The notes below the pieces were generated by a model. The model saw only the letters and a program-made list of their open reading frames with translations, was not told the DNA's origin and made no database searches. Of a stretch of DNA of 64,000 nt, positions 49,292 to 64,000 are shown piece by piece. Every line of letters starts with the position of its first letter. The first letter of the stretch is position 1. The stretch is from the NCBI GenBank assembly GCA_011317545.1, contig WUJK01000001.1, forward strand, positions 2,399,001 to 2,463,000. The letters run 5' to 3'. Origin of the DNA: Coniella vitis (Eukaryota; Ascomycota; Sordariomycetes; Diaporthales; Schizoparmaceae). Made by a program: the position numbers and the translations under genes.

Positions 49292-51793
49292 ATGACTTCG
49301 CTCGATCACCACCAGCAGCAGCAACAACAGCATACATTCGCCATGTTCCCCCGCCAAGGCAGCGAGGAGCACCAGTTCCACCACCACCACCACAACCACC
49401 ACCACAGCGCCTTGTATCCGGACCCACCACACGCTGCCTTCTCTGCTGCGCCTCTGGACATGGGCCTCTCGGCCGACGCCTACTTTCCTCGCTTGACCCA
49501 GGACCTGCCCACCTCCATGGCTGCCTTTGAGCACATGCCCTTTGCCATGGACGGCCCGGCCAGCTGGGCCTACGGCGCCATGTCGCCCCCAACCTTCCCC
49601 GACGACAGAGAGCTCGGCATTGCTTCCAACATGTCGACGGGCTCCGTTCCCTCGGCGCCATCCTCTGCCGTCGGCTCGCCGCGCTCTGCCCACGGCCGGC
49701 CCGCCCAAGTCCCCGAATGGGCGCCTCAGGGCGTCGCCATGAGCCCGGGCATCGTGGGCTCCCACGACTACTTTGCAGGCACCGAGTATAGCTTCGCGCC
49801 ACCAGGTATGGAAGATCTCGCATCTTTTGCCTTTACTGCAAATGCCTCTTCCAAACCGCCCGGCTTTGTCGGTGAGTTAGCACATACCTTTACGTCTGCT
49901 GCCTCGCAGTTCTCTGTGCAGCAATCGCAGCAGCAGCAGCAGCAGCAACCGCATCATCAACCACCACCATCTCCTTCTTGTGTTTCTCGTCGTGGCTCTG
50001 GCTGCACCGTCGTGTCTTCTTCTGCCGAGTCGGGACCAAGAGGCCACAGCACACTGCCTGAGGCCGTCTATGCCCAGTCCATGCAGTCACCTCTGTCCCC
50101 TGACATGTCCAGGAGATCCAGTCTCCTCCTTTCTTCTCATACTGCTGCTACTACTTCTTCTTCTTCTTGTTCTCCGTCGCCATCTTCTCCTGATCTCTCT
50201 GGCTCTCTTTCTTCTCCTTTGGCCATGGGCTGGAGTCCCACGACTCCTGCAGTGCCTCGTTTCTTTTCTCAAAGCAGTGGTCATTTCATAGCTCCTCTTG
50301 GATCTTCTTGTTGGTTTCCTTTACGTCAAAATCTCCACATGATTTGATCTCCTACATGAGTGTGACGTGTGCAATTTTGACTGACATTTTCCACTTCTTT
50401 CCCAGACCCAAGCTTGATCCACCCCGAGATCAGCCGGCCTCTGTTGCCACCCTACGACAGTGGCTTCCAGCAGCACGCCGCGTCCGTCCAGCAAGCACCC
50501 TCCGTGTATCCAAACTCGCCTGCTCTCACATCATCTTCGCCTCACGTGAGAAACGGCAGCCAAAGCCCGTTTCTCGCCGCCAACCCCACCTTCCACTACT
50601 CGCCCTATGCGGGGCCCGTCGACCAGAACCGGCGGCCCAGTCTCGTCTCGTACCACTCGAGCCACTCTGGCGCATACAGCGACAGCGACTCCAAGGAGAA
50701 GACGAGATGCCCCCACCCCGAGTGCGGCAAGGTCTTCAAGGACCTCAAGGCACACATGCTGACGCACCAGACGGAGCGGCCCGAAAAGTGCCCCATCACC
50801 ACGTGCGAGTACCACATCAAGGGCTTTGCGCGCAAGTACGACAAGAACCGCCACACGCTGACGCACTACAAGGGTACCATGGTGTGCGGCTTCTGCCCCG
50901 GCTCCGGCTCGGCGGCGGAAAAGTCGTTCAACCGGGCCGACGTCTTCAAGAGACACTTGACTGCCGTCCACGGCGTCGAGCAGACCCCGCCCAACAGCCG
51001 CAAGAACAAGAACGGCGCGGGCGCTGTGCCTGCCGGCGCGGGCAAGAAGCCCGGCCCTGGCTACGCCCCCGACGCGACGGGCAAGTGTTCGACCTGCTCG
51101 CAGACCTTCAGCAACGCGCAGGACTTTTACGAGCACTTGGACGACTGCGTGCTGCGCATTGTGCAGCAGGAAGACCCGGCCGAGGCGGTCAACGCACGGA
51201 GGCTCGCCGAGGTGGAGCATGACCGCGAGGTGCACCAGACCCTCGAGAAGAACAATCTGCCCACGACAACGCAGGCCATGGTCTCTGCCGACGACGAGGA
51301 CGACGATGAGATGGACGAGGACGAGAGCATGCAATTTGACGAGCAGGATGCCGCCGACATTGCCCTGTCGCTGGCGTCGCCGACCGTCAGGAGAAAAGGC
51401 AACAACCCAGCCAATGGCGTGCAAAAGTCTCGCGGCCTCACACACTCGCGTGGCGGCGTGCCCAGGACCAACCAAAACAAGGGCCGCAAGAACCGGAGAG
51501 AGTACCCATCCTCGTGGGGCTTTGACAAGGGCCAGATGACCATGAAGAAGCGCGTCATGGTTGCCTTTGACGGTCCGCGCCGCCTGGTCAAGGACGACAT
51601 GATGCTGTCGACCGAGCACGAGGTTCGCCTGCCTCTGGCCGACGGCAAGTCCTATGTGACGGACTTGGACGTCCAGACCCTGCGTCGGGCCGATGGCTTC
51701 CTCAGTGCCACCGACGCTGAGAAGGGCATCTGGGTGTCGGATGACCCTACTGATGAAGAGTTCAAGGCGATGCTGGATGCCCAGCTGCAATAA
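49292..51793 (+). CDS. C2H2 zinc-finger transcription regulator
   Basis: The preferred model has two exons, 49292-49871 and 50406-51793 (655 residues). The donor is G|GTGAGT, with a CTGAC branch site and polypyrimidine tract before the CCCAG acceptor. The N-terminal half is His/Gln/Pro-rich and disordered. Zinc fingers cluster at about residues 295-440: CPHPECGKVFKDLKAHMLTH is a clear C2H2; CPITTCEYHIKGFARKYDKN plus RHTLTH is a second. CGFCPGSGSAAEKSFNRADV followed by KRHLTAVH is a third, and CSTCSQTFSNAQDFYEHLDD is a degenerate fourth. An acidic stretch and a conserved-looking tail (SSWGFDKGQMTMKKRVMVAF) follow. It is probably a nuclear DNA-binding regulator; its target is unknown. The frame stays open through most of the intron. 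An in-phase donor (GTTGGT, 50310) would give a 96-nt intron and 801 residues. Confidence 0.8.
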
Positions 51794-53046
51794 GTCAGCA
51801 TGACAAGAAACAGAACAAACAAACCAAAACCAAAAAAAAAAAAAAGATGAAAAACAAAAAAGATGCAAAACAACAACAAAAAAAAAAAGGAATTGCATCA
51901 CAATGTACAACAAACATCGCACCGTCTCTATCACTTGTTGCATTAGAAGTCCTTTCCGCCTTCTTTTATCTTTTCCCATCGTCATCTCAGCAGCAGCAAA
52001 GCGATTGATTTTCTTGGAACTATCCTTTATTTTTTCTTCTTTTTTTTTTTATACCAAAGTCCTACTTTACTTCTCTTTCCCGTCTTCTTCAACACCTTTG
52101 TGCTACTACTCCTGCTACTATTACTACTACTACTACTACTATTATACTACTACCCACCTCATGGATGGTGAGGGGGTTTTCTTATGGCGAGCGACGATAC
52201 CCGGGTGAACTATTCCCTTCTTACTTCCCTTCTCTTTTCTTTTACTTTTTCTTTTAGTTGCTACCACTGTTTTATTGTACTGGCTCTTGCTTCATTGCAT
52301 GGTGAAATGGGCACAACGGGGCAGGGCAGGGCAGGGCAGGGCGGTCAAAGGCAAGAGAGACATGACTGGGCAATGTATAACTGAAAACGGCGATATCCTT
52401 GGAGGACAAAAAGAAGAGCGAGAATTTTGATGATTACAAGTTCCTCCTCTATTGCAAGAGTTCATGATAGCGGCTGTCATGATGCGTGGCATACATTTTT
52501 TACTCTGCAATGCAAAGAAAATTCACACACACAATTAATTGGCTGCATCTTTGGTTCCCTTACTGTTCGCATCATGGTAGTGGGATTTCCCAGCCCCAAA
52601 TAGCATACCCTAACCCTGCATGGCAGCCAGGACAAGCAGGAGCTGGTAGAGCTACCCCTGCCACCTGCCCGGCCTATTTGTAAGCCAACTCGCGTGCCTT
52701 CCTGCCACGGCAAACAGGGCCATGACGACGTACTATAATCTGGGTTCAGTAGAACCAACGTGGCTTCAGCTGCAGCTCGAGAAACACAGCCAATTTCCCC
52801 CGCCGCCTCCTCCTCCTCCTCCTCCACCACCACCATCACCATCGCACCACTCTTTCATTGCCGCCGACTCCGAGTGCCCGCCCAAATCCATTCACAACGC
52901 CACTATGGGCACCTAGTCATCCTCTCGCGGCTTTCTCTCTTCGCTCGCTCTGCAACTTTCCCTTGTACGGGTCGCCAGCATCGAATCCGCCAGCCCCAAA
53001 CCCCATTCCCGCCACGCCCCCGGCGCCCTTGCACCCATCGTCCACG
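51794..53046. other. Intergenic region, C2H2 gene to HRD1
   Basis: Contains A runs (51829-51845, 51876-51890), a T run at 52039-52050, a (CTA)n array near 52117-52152, and GGGCA units at 52320-52341. It presumably includes the 3' UTR of the C2H2 gene and the HRD1 promoter. No extra gene was seen. Confidence 0.5.
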
Positions 53047-55687
53047 ATGCGCCTCGCCGTGTATTCCGGCACTTCGGCCGCGCTGGCTGCAGCCGTCATC
53101 ACGTCGGCTTTTTGGCAGCGCGCCAACTTCTACTCGGCCATGGTCTACCTGTCCCAGTCCAACCTGTGCCTCATGATCCTCGTCAACCTCTTCTTCCTCA
53201 TCTATGGCTGCTTCATGTACGGCCTTCAGCGCCTGTGCTTTGGCACGCTGCGCCCTGTCGAAGTCGAGCAACTCTACGAAAAGGCCTGGTTCGCCGTCAC
53301 CGAGACCTGCCTTGCCATGACCGTCTTCCGCGACGACGTCGGCGCCTTCTTCCTCGTCATGTTCACTGCCCTCATCACCGGCAAAGTCTGGGGCTGGATT
53401 GGCGAGGGCCGCGTCGAAATCCTCGAACAACAACCGCCTGCGAATCCGCGCCTCTTCCACACGCGCCTCGTCGTCTCTCTGCTCACGAGCGTTGTGTACA
53501 ATTGCTGGTTGCTCAACTACTCGATCCGCACCGTCATTGCTGTGGCCAAGCCTACCATGATGGTCATGTTCCTGTTCGAGTTTGCCGTGCTCGCCGTCAG
53601 CTCTTTGCACACTGCATTGCGATATGTCATCTCGCTCGTAGAAGCGAGTGTCATCAAGAAGCAAACACAAACGCGCCTTCGACAGCGGAGAGCCGAGGTC
53701 AGGCGCGAGCGCGATGACATACTGCGGAGGAGAGAGGCTGGTGAACTCGCGGCGGGAGAGGGCGACCCTCTGCCCGATCCAGACGACGTGGAGGAGATGG
53801 ATATTGAGGTACCTGGATGGGAGACCAAGGGCCAGTGGGTACTGTTCTTGGACATTTTCGCCGGTAGGTTTCTCTCTTTCCCCCTTTTCCCCCCCGGACC
53901 AGGTGGCTGACTGACTTGGATAAATAGACTTTCTTAAACTCTCCGTCTACGTCGCCTTCTTTGGCGTCCTCTTTGCCTTTTACGGCCTACCTATCCACAT
54001 CATGCGTGGCCTTTTCATGACGACGAGAAGCTTCGTCAAGCGCCTGAGTGCCCTGCTCAAATACAAACAAGCATTGAGAGATATGAACCGCTACCCTGAC
54101 GCTAGAGCGGAGGATCTGGGTCGCGAAGACACGTGCATTATTTGCCGTGAAGAGATGCGACCGTGGGATCCCAGCGCAGGACAGCTCGAGAGGCATCGCC
54201 CCAAGAAACTTCCCTGCGGTCACATTTTGCATTTCGGATGCCTCAAGAGCTGGCTTGAGCGGCAACAAGTCTGCCCCACCTGCCGAAGCTCTGTGGTAGC
54301 CGAGCCGCAGCAACGAAACGGCAACTACCCACACCGCATGGCCTTTCACATTGCCCCTAACGCGGCCAATGGACAGAATCAGGCTGGTCCAGCCAACGCA
54401 CAACCTGGGGGCGTGCAAGATGCACAGCTTAATGGGCAAGCCGGAGGTGGAGCACAGGGAGGAGGCGGAGGCGGCGGCGGCGGCGGAGGCCTGCAACCAG
54501 CTGCTGCCCGGGCGGCTATGCGATATATCAATCTGGGTCCCATACGTTTAGGCTTTGCGCAAGGCGGACAAGAGGTTGCCGAGCTGGCCAATCGCATGGG
54601 AGTGGATTTGAATGATGCCAACAATAACATCAACGCCCAAGCAATGCCTCCAGCCGCCAACACTCCCACTGCAGGCCTACAGACAATGCCCGCCGATCTC
54701 TCGTCCATGGATGCTGTCCGTAATAGGCTTATGGAAGTAGACCTGAGGATACAGCAAGAGATTCGGGACATACAGCAGGGCATGTTGAATGCTCAAACTG
54801 CTCAACAGGAGCTGCAGCTGATGAATCTGCTTCTTGCCGAGCTGGCACGTCTACGCCAGAATCAGAACCCAAGCCAGCAACAGCAACAACAACATCAACA
54901 ACAACAGCAACCAATTGGCCAGCCAGTACCAATAATACACCAGCAATTCCCCTTTCCTCCACCCATTCCGGGCCAGTTGCCCTTGCCAGCCTTTCCGCCT
55001 CACCCACTGATTCCCAGGATGGGCTCACCCTCCGTTTCTCGACATGCCGCCCCTCCAAACGCGACGGCGATCCCAGCCGGCAGCCCTGATCTCCCTGAAG
55101 GTGTTGTTCTCCCGCAAGGGTGGTCGCTCCTCCCGCTCCAGCGCCTTGACCAGGCTGGTGCGGCGTTTGGAAGCGGTATTCCGGGGGGTCCTCTTATTCA
55201 CCAGGCTGGTAGTCCCAACCCGCCGGACCACAATCCTCACCCTCAACACCACCAGCACCACCACCAGCACCAACCCCAGCACCAACCCCAGCCCAATACA
55301 CCTTCTCAACCTTCCAACGGCTCTGCTGAACAAACCGCGCCCGGCGCGAATGGCGCTTCCGCCGAGGCCCAGCAGCCAGTTTCCACTTCGCCTGTGCTCC
55401 CCCCATCGCAAGCGCCAGAGGTCGAGGTTGCAGCTCCCACCCCAGTCTCACCGAATTGGGGCGGATCTGCACAATTGTTTGGCGCGCAGAATGGCAGTAG
55501 CTCGTCCATACCGTTCAAGAACAATAGTGAGAGCATTCCGAGCGTGACTGCAGAAGCTGGTACTGCTGGCACTCCACCATCAGATGATGTTGGCGAGCAT
55601 GACTCTTCTTCTGCTGCTGCTGCTGCTGCTGCAGCCAAGGGCAAGGCTCCAGCGGCGACTGTGGAAGATGCTGAGGATGATTCGTAA
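53047..55687 (+). CDS. HRD1: ERAD E3 ubiquitin ligase HRD1 (synoviolin)
   Basis: The two exons are 53047-53863 and 53928-55687, giving 858 residues. The 64-nt intron has a GTAGGT donor and splits a codon in phase 1. The N-terminus is a multi-pass membrane domain: MRLAVYSGTSAALAAAVITS, FWQRANFYSAMVYLSQSNLC, then several hydrophobic helices through FLKLSVYVAFFGVLFAFYGL, which spans the splice. A RING-H2 finger follows at about residues 342-391: CIICREEM, then LPCGHILHFGCLKSW, then CPTCR. The rest is a long disordered tail with Gly, Gln, Pro and Ala tracts. HRD1 forms the retrotranslocation channel and ligase that ubiquitinates misfolded ER proteins with its partner HRD3. The start is the family-typical MRLA. 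It is convergent with the VPS3-like gene. Confidence 0.96.
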
Positions 55688-56427
55688 AGGCGTCGTCCCA
55701 TAATGAGTTTGTGATTTATTGCGGGATCAAATTAGACAGACCGTCTGACGAGCTGACCGCATTCTGCGTGTACGGAACGGGCAGGACTATTCCCAAATCA
55801 CAACAAGTCACAACATGGAATGAATCTTCTGGGAACAAAGTAGACTGTATGCAAGCATTTGGAAGCGGTTTCTTTCTTTCTTTCCTCTTTTCTTGTTTCT
55901 TTGTTCATTACGAGAGACACACTGGTAGCGGGCAACGGGCGGCAGTTGGCGGAGAGCGGATGGCACACCCCCATCTAGGAACGTCGAGAAGTAGTTAATA
56001 TGATACACACACATCATGCTTGACTTGGTGGCAGATGGATGTGAAGTAGTAGCGTAGCTGGTGGTGATTATCACCAATTCGCAAGCATCGCGACCGTCCG
56101 TGATTACAGATTTTCTGGTTCTTTCCTTTCCTGTCGAGGACGGCAATGTGTGTCCCTGGAACAAACCGGCCCAACCAAACCAAAACCAAACCCAGCACGA
56201 ACCGTGGTAAAATACGGAAACGAACTGTCAACTGATTCCACAGCACAATCAATCACAAAAGATATAATCATCCTAAATCAACATTTATTTCTCACTGTCC
56301 ATTTGTATATACCAAAGTCTATTATCATCACGTCGCCCCCCCCCCCCCTTTCACAAAATTACGAACCATAATACATTCACGATCCCCTTGATTCAATTCC
56401 ATTCCTTTCCAAACCCCCCCCCCCCAA
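55688..56427. other. Convergent intergenic region HRD1 / VPS3-like
   Basis: 3' flanks of two convergent genes. It holds short C runs at 56336-56348 and 56417-56426 and no supported gene. Confidence 0.55.
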
Positions 56428-60534
<4,107 letters not shown>

Positions 60535-61073
60535 GGTCTGTCTTGGTTCACAAGTAGCATCGCCAGTCTCGCATCAACATGCTGGCGCGGCGCAAGGCGG
60601 GGTGACGAGGTCCTGCGCCCGCTGCCATGTGGCGTGTGTGCAGAGGAGCAGGTAAGCATCGTGAAGCTAGGAAGCTGGTGGTTGGATGCCCCCTGGAGCA
60701 AGTACGTAACCACCCACTGTACCCAGTACCTTGCAGGCACTGGCAGGCACTAGCATCGAACGTGGGGGCCACCGATACAAGTGCCAGTGGGTGCCAGCGC
60801 GGTATCCGGACCATCTACGTAACACGTACAGGGGCCCCTGCATAGAACTATGTACTATAGTACAGCAGTCTCGCGGCTGGCTGCCCGGGGCCGAGCAGGC
60901 GACGCTTTGGAACTTGAGAACACGTCCAACGTTCCTGCGCCGTCGCATGTCTTGATGCCTTCAACCACAGCCCTTGCACACAGCCCCCCCTCGTCCTCTC
61001 ATTGAATGATCATGAGTCCTCGCTACTGAAATAGCGACCGCTACATCTTCCCTAGTCCACCACAACCGGCGTA
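60535..61073. promoter_or_regulatory. Shared divergent upstream region, VPS3-like / CASP-like
   Basis: 539 bp between the start codons of two divergently transcribed membrane-traffic genes. It includes a TACTATAGTA-type palindrome near 60850-60862. I could not place individual core promoter elements. Confidence 0.45.
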
Positions 61074-63477
61074 ATGGCTGCGACCGCTGTAAACCAAGGG
61101 CAGCCTGGGGCTGGAGCTGGAGCTGCCACAGAGTCGACCAACAAGTTCCAAACGGCCATCTCAGCATGGAGGAGTAGGTAGCCTTCTACTGCTAGTGTCC
61201 AGCAGTCGTCTGTTCTCGTCACATAGCTAACATTTTGTGTTGCTACTCAGACATCGACATGACCACCATGGTCTCCAACCTCGACAACACCGCTTCGGAA
61301 ATCGTGGCATACCAGCGCGACTCGACCGTCCAGAGAAAGGACCTCGCGCAGAAGACCAAGGACTTTCGCAAGTTGGACGACGCTGGCAAGCTGATGGAGG
61401 TCAAGGGACTGTTGAAAGGTACGCATGACGACGAGATTAGGTCTTTTTGTTGCTTGTCCGCACACGGACTAACACGCAAAACACAGCCTACCAAACCTTT
61501 ATCGATCTCTTGACAAACCACTCCAAGTCGATCAATTCGGCTTTTCTTCAAGCCTACACATCCCTCTCCGAGGCTCCCGATCCATATCCTCTGCTTGAGG
61601 CAGCCGTCGACTCGATGCTCGTTGCGGAGGACACGCTGCCCAGAATCACCGAGGAGAACGAGCGGCTGCAGGGCTCCGTGGCCAACCTCACAACACAGCT
61701 GGAAGACACCGAATCGAGACTGCAATCCGAGAGGGAGGCCCGAAAGCAACTCGAAGACACCCTGGAGAGTAAAGTCAAGGAGGTTGAGTCGTCTTGGATT
61801 GCGGTCCTGGACGAAAAGAAGGACAATTGGGCCGCCAAGGAGAAGGCGCTCGAGGAAAAGGTCGAGAACCAGGAGCGCCTGCTGAACGAGATCAAGGCTA
61901 GCTACGAGGTCACCCAGCGACTGGGCAGGTCCGAGGACGCAGACGAGGAGCCCAAGGGCCATGTAACGAGCGCCGAGCTGGAAATGGTGAACTCGGATCT
62001 CGAAAGAACAAGCATGCGGCTGGCTGAGGTGGAGGCACGGAACGAGCAGCTACGCCTCGAGCTCGCGCAGGCCAAATCGCAGGCTTCCAGCCACCACACC
62101 ACATCTTTGGAAGACGACCCTGGCTATATGCGCATGCGCTCCGAGAACTCGTCCTTGATTCGCAAACTGGACGCCTCGAGGGTGGAAAAGGAGAACTTGA
62201 AGCGGGATCTGGACACGAAGCTACGCAGCCTGGAGCGAGAGGTAGCTTTGCTCAAGGAGGAGCGCGACGCGGTCAGGGCCAAGATAACAAAGTGGAGCGA
62301 CTACGACGACATCAAATCGGAACTGGAGGTGCTCAAGAGCATCGAGTTCTCCACAGGCGACGACGACGAGACCGCAAGGGATGTAGCAGAAGAAGCAGAC
62401 GGCAATGGCGTCAAGGCAAAGGGCGACACCCTGGAGCAGCTCCTGCTCTCTCGAAACAAGAAGTTGAACGAGGAGCTCACCATCCTCCGAGTGTCACACC
62501 AAGATTTACAGAGCAGGTTATCCGACATGCAAGAGGAGCTATCACGGACCAACATGGAGCTCGAAAAGTCCCAGAACCTGAACGAGAAGCTGGAAAATGA
62601 CTTGTCGAGCCTGCAATCACAAGCGAGCGTCTTCCCCTCGGGCGCATCGGTCGCCGGCACCTATGTGAGTCGCTATGCGCCATCTGTGGCGGCTGGACGG
62701 CGGGGCGGAAACCGCACCTCACCCACCTCGTCCATCATAAGCGGCTTCAACCCGAGAGATGCAATGGGCGGCGGTGAAGTGATGGGCGGCGGCTCGGGCA
62801 TCCTGCCCATGATCACAGCGCAGCGTGACCGCTTCAAGAAGCGCAACGCGCAGCTGGAGCAGGAGCTGTCTGATGCTCACCGGACCGTCTCGCAGCTTCG
62901 GCAAGAAGTCGCTGCTCTGCAGCGGGACAACCTCAACCTATACGAAAAGACACGATATGTCTCGAGCTACAACCGCAGCAGCCACACAGGCAGCGCAGCT
63001 ACCTCTTCGTCCTCGTACGCCAACAACCCGAATCCATCCACGGTCGTTATTGGCGGCGGAGGCGGCGGCGGTGGCAGCGGTGCAGATGTAGGAGGGGGCG
63101 GCATGGACCGGTACCGCTCCGCCTATGAATCAAACATTAGTCCGTTTGCGGCATTCAGGGGCAAGGAGTCTGCGCGCGCCTACAAGCGAATGAGTTTCCC
63201 GGAGCGTGTGGTGTACAGCATTACGCGGATGGTGCTGGCGACGCGTACCAGCAGGAATCTGTTTGCTGCATACTGCGTTGCGTTGCACTTGCTGGTGTTC
63301 TTTGCGCTTTATTATATGGGCAGCGCAAGTGCGGATCAACATGCCACGAACTTTGGGCAATCTGTGGCAGCAGCCGCAGCAGCTGGTGCTGGCTCTGGTG
63401 GTAATGGGCGAGGTGTAGCCGGCGCGGGCGGCTCAGGACATGGGAATTGGAAAGAGGGGGCGTTTGACGATAAGTGA
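61074..63477 (+). CDS. COY1: Golgi membrane protein CASP (Coy1 homologue)
   Basis: The three exons are 61074-61173, 61251-61418 and 61487-63477, giving 752 residues. Introns of 77 and 68 nt (GTAGGT and GTACGC donors) both split codons in phase 1. The N-terminus has the family block TNKFQTAISAWR, NLDNTASEIVAYQRDSTVQR and LAQKTKDFRKLDDAGKL. A long coiled coil of heptad-like Glu/Leu/Lys sequence spans about residues 120-560. The C-terminal CASP domain contains ITAQRDRFKKRNAQLEQELS, LRQEVAALQRDNLNLYEKTR and YESNISPFAAFRGKE. A single membrane anchor follows at about residues 680-702 (NLFAAYCVALHLLVFFALYY). CASP proteins are golgins of intra-Golgi retrograde traffic. An Ala/Gly-rich tail of some 45 residues after the anchor is longer than usual. 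The start gives the expected acidic/polar N-terminus. Confidence 0.95.
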
Positions 63478-64000
63478 TGACGAGGATGGTCGATGCAAGA
63501 ATTGAAAAAAGCTTGAAGTTGTTGCGTGATTGAGCGTTGATGCGTTGATACCAAAAGATAGTGTGTTGAATATTTGTATGCCATGTGTCCAAGCGAGAGT
63601 TACTTTAGATGGAATGTATATCTATGAGTGGCCGGGATCGCGCTCACGCTTTATCTTGCAAAGTGATGTTCAGGATTCTGTATTGTTGAAGGTCTTTGAG
63701 CCACAGAGAGATTCCAGCCTGAGTATTAATACAATGTGTTCGTCTGTTTCGAGGTTGTGATGAGCCCTTGGCCATCTCCAAACTTATCTTCTTCGAAAGT
63801 ACAAACATTCGAGACGCGCGAGAGATGATATGCTGATGTCTATTGATGGCCAAAATCACAACTTGATATTCCAGATTTATGCTCATTGTTCCAAATATGC
63901 CCTCCCAATCACTACCATGAGATTCAACACGCCACAATTGTTCAACTCGCCACTGATTCATTATGTTTCCCAACCCTTGATGCAGCACTTTCGAGAGACC
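63478..64000. other. 3' flank of CASP-like gene
   Basis: Terminal 520 bp with ordinary composition. A minus-strand frame at 63644-63988 has no recognisable domain and is not called. Nothing else was seen. Confidence 0.5.

Noticed and set aside
50531..51985. A 484-codon minus-strand frame across the zinc-finger gene
   Set aside because: Antisense shadow; the + strand encodes spaced Cys/His finger motifs and has proper splice signals.

Overview
The window is genomic DNA of a filamentous ascomycete, most likely a Sordariomycete (an inference from protein style, not from a database match). The evidence is short GT-AG introns of about 60-250 nt with fungal branch-point and splice consensus, GC-rich codon use, and single-copy eukaryotic genes in their fungal forms: HAT2, EFM7, HRD1, a VPS3/TGFBRAP1-type tether and a CASP/Coy1 golgin. 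There is no rRNA, canonical tRNA, transposase or CRISPR array.

Layout. (1) 1-19.2 kb is a normally gene-dense left arm. It holds a Ser/Arg-rich protein of unknown function (2075-3193 +), a very large Gln-rich protein with a central F-box-like region (4367-11147 -), the histone chaperone/HAT-B subunit HAT2 (12438-13881 -), a candidate RNA polymerase III transcript (about 14644-14803 -), the eEF1A methyltransferase EFM7 (15093-16425 -) and a CMD/AhpD-like protein (18009-19165 +). (2) About 19.2-49.3 kb is a 30 kb stretch in which no convincing protein gene is visible. It is full of homopolymers, microsatellites and a recurring TACATAGTA / TACTATGTA palindromic motif. A short coding-like fragment near 20.2-20.4 kb is the only candidate. 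(3) 49.3-63.5 kb is a gene-dense right arm. It holds a C2H2 zinc-finger regulator (49292-51793 +), the ER ubiquitin ligase HRD1 (53047-55687 +), the VPS3-like tether (56428-60534 -) and the CASP/Coy1 golgin (61074-63477 +), the last two divergent from a 539 bp shared upstream region.

How the genes relate. The right arm groups secretory and endolysosomal functions: ERAD ligase, endosomal tether and intra-Golgi golgin. The left arm has a chromatin factor and a translation-factor methyltransferase. There is no sign of a biosynthetic cluster. The most interesting sequence features are the structured Pol III-type locus, the tandemly duplicated phase-0 mini-exons of the giant Gln-rich gene, a C2H2-gene intron whose reading frame stays open and which has two in-phase donors, and the large gene-free block with its dispersed palindrome.

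All exon models were made by eye from splice consensus, frame continuity and family knowledge. No alignment or search was run.
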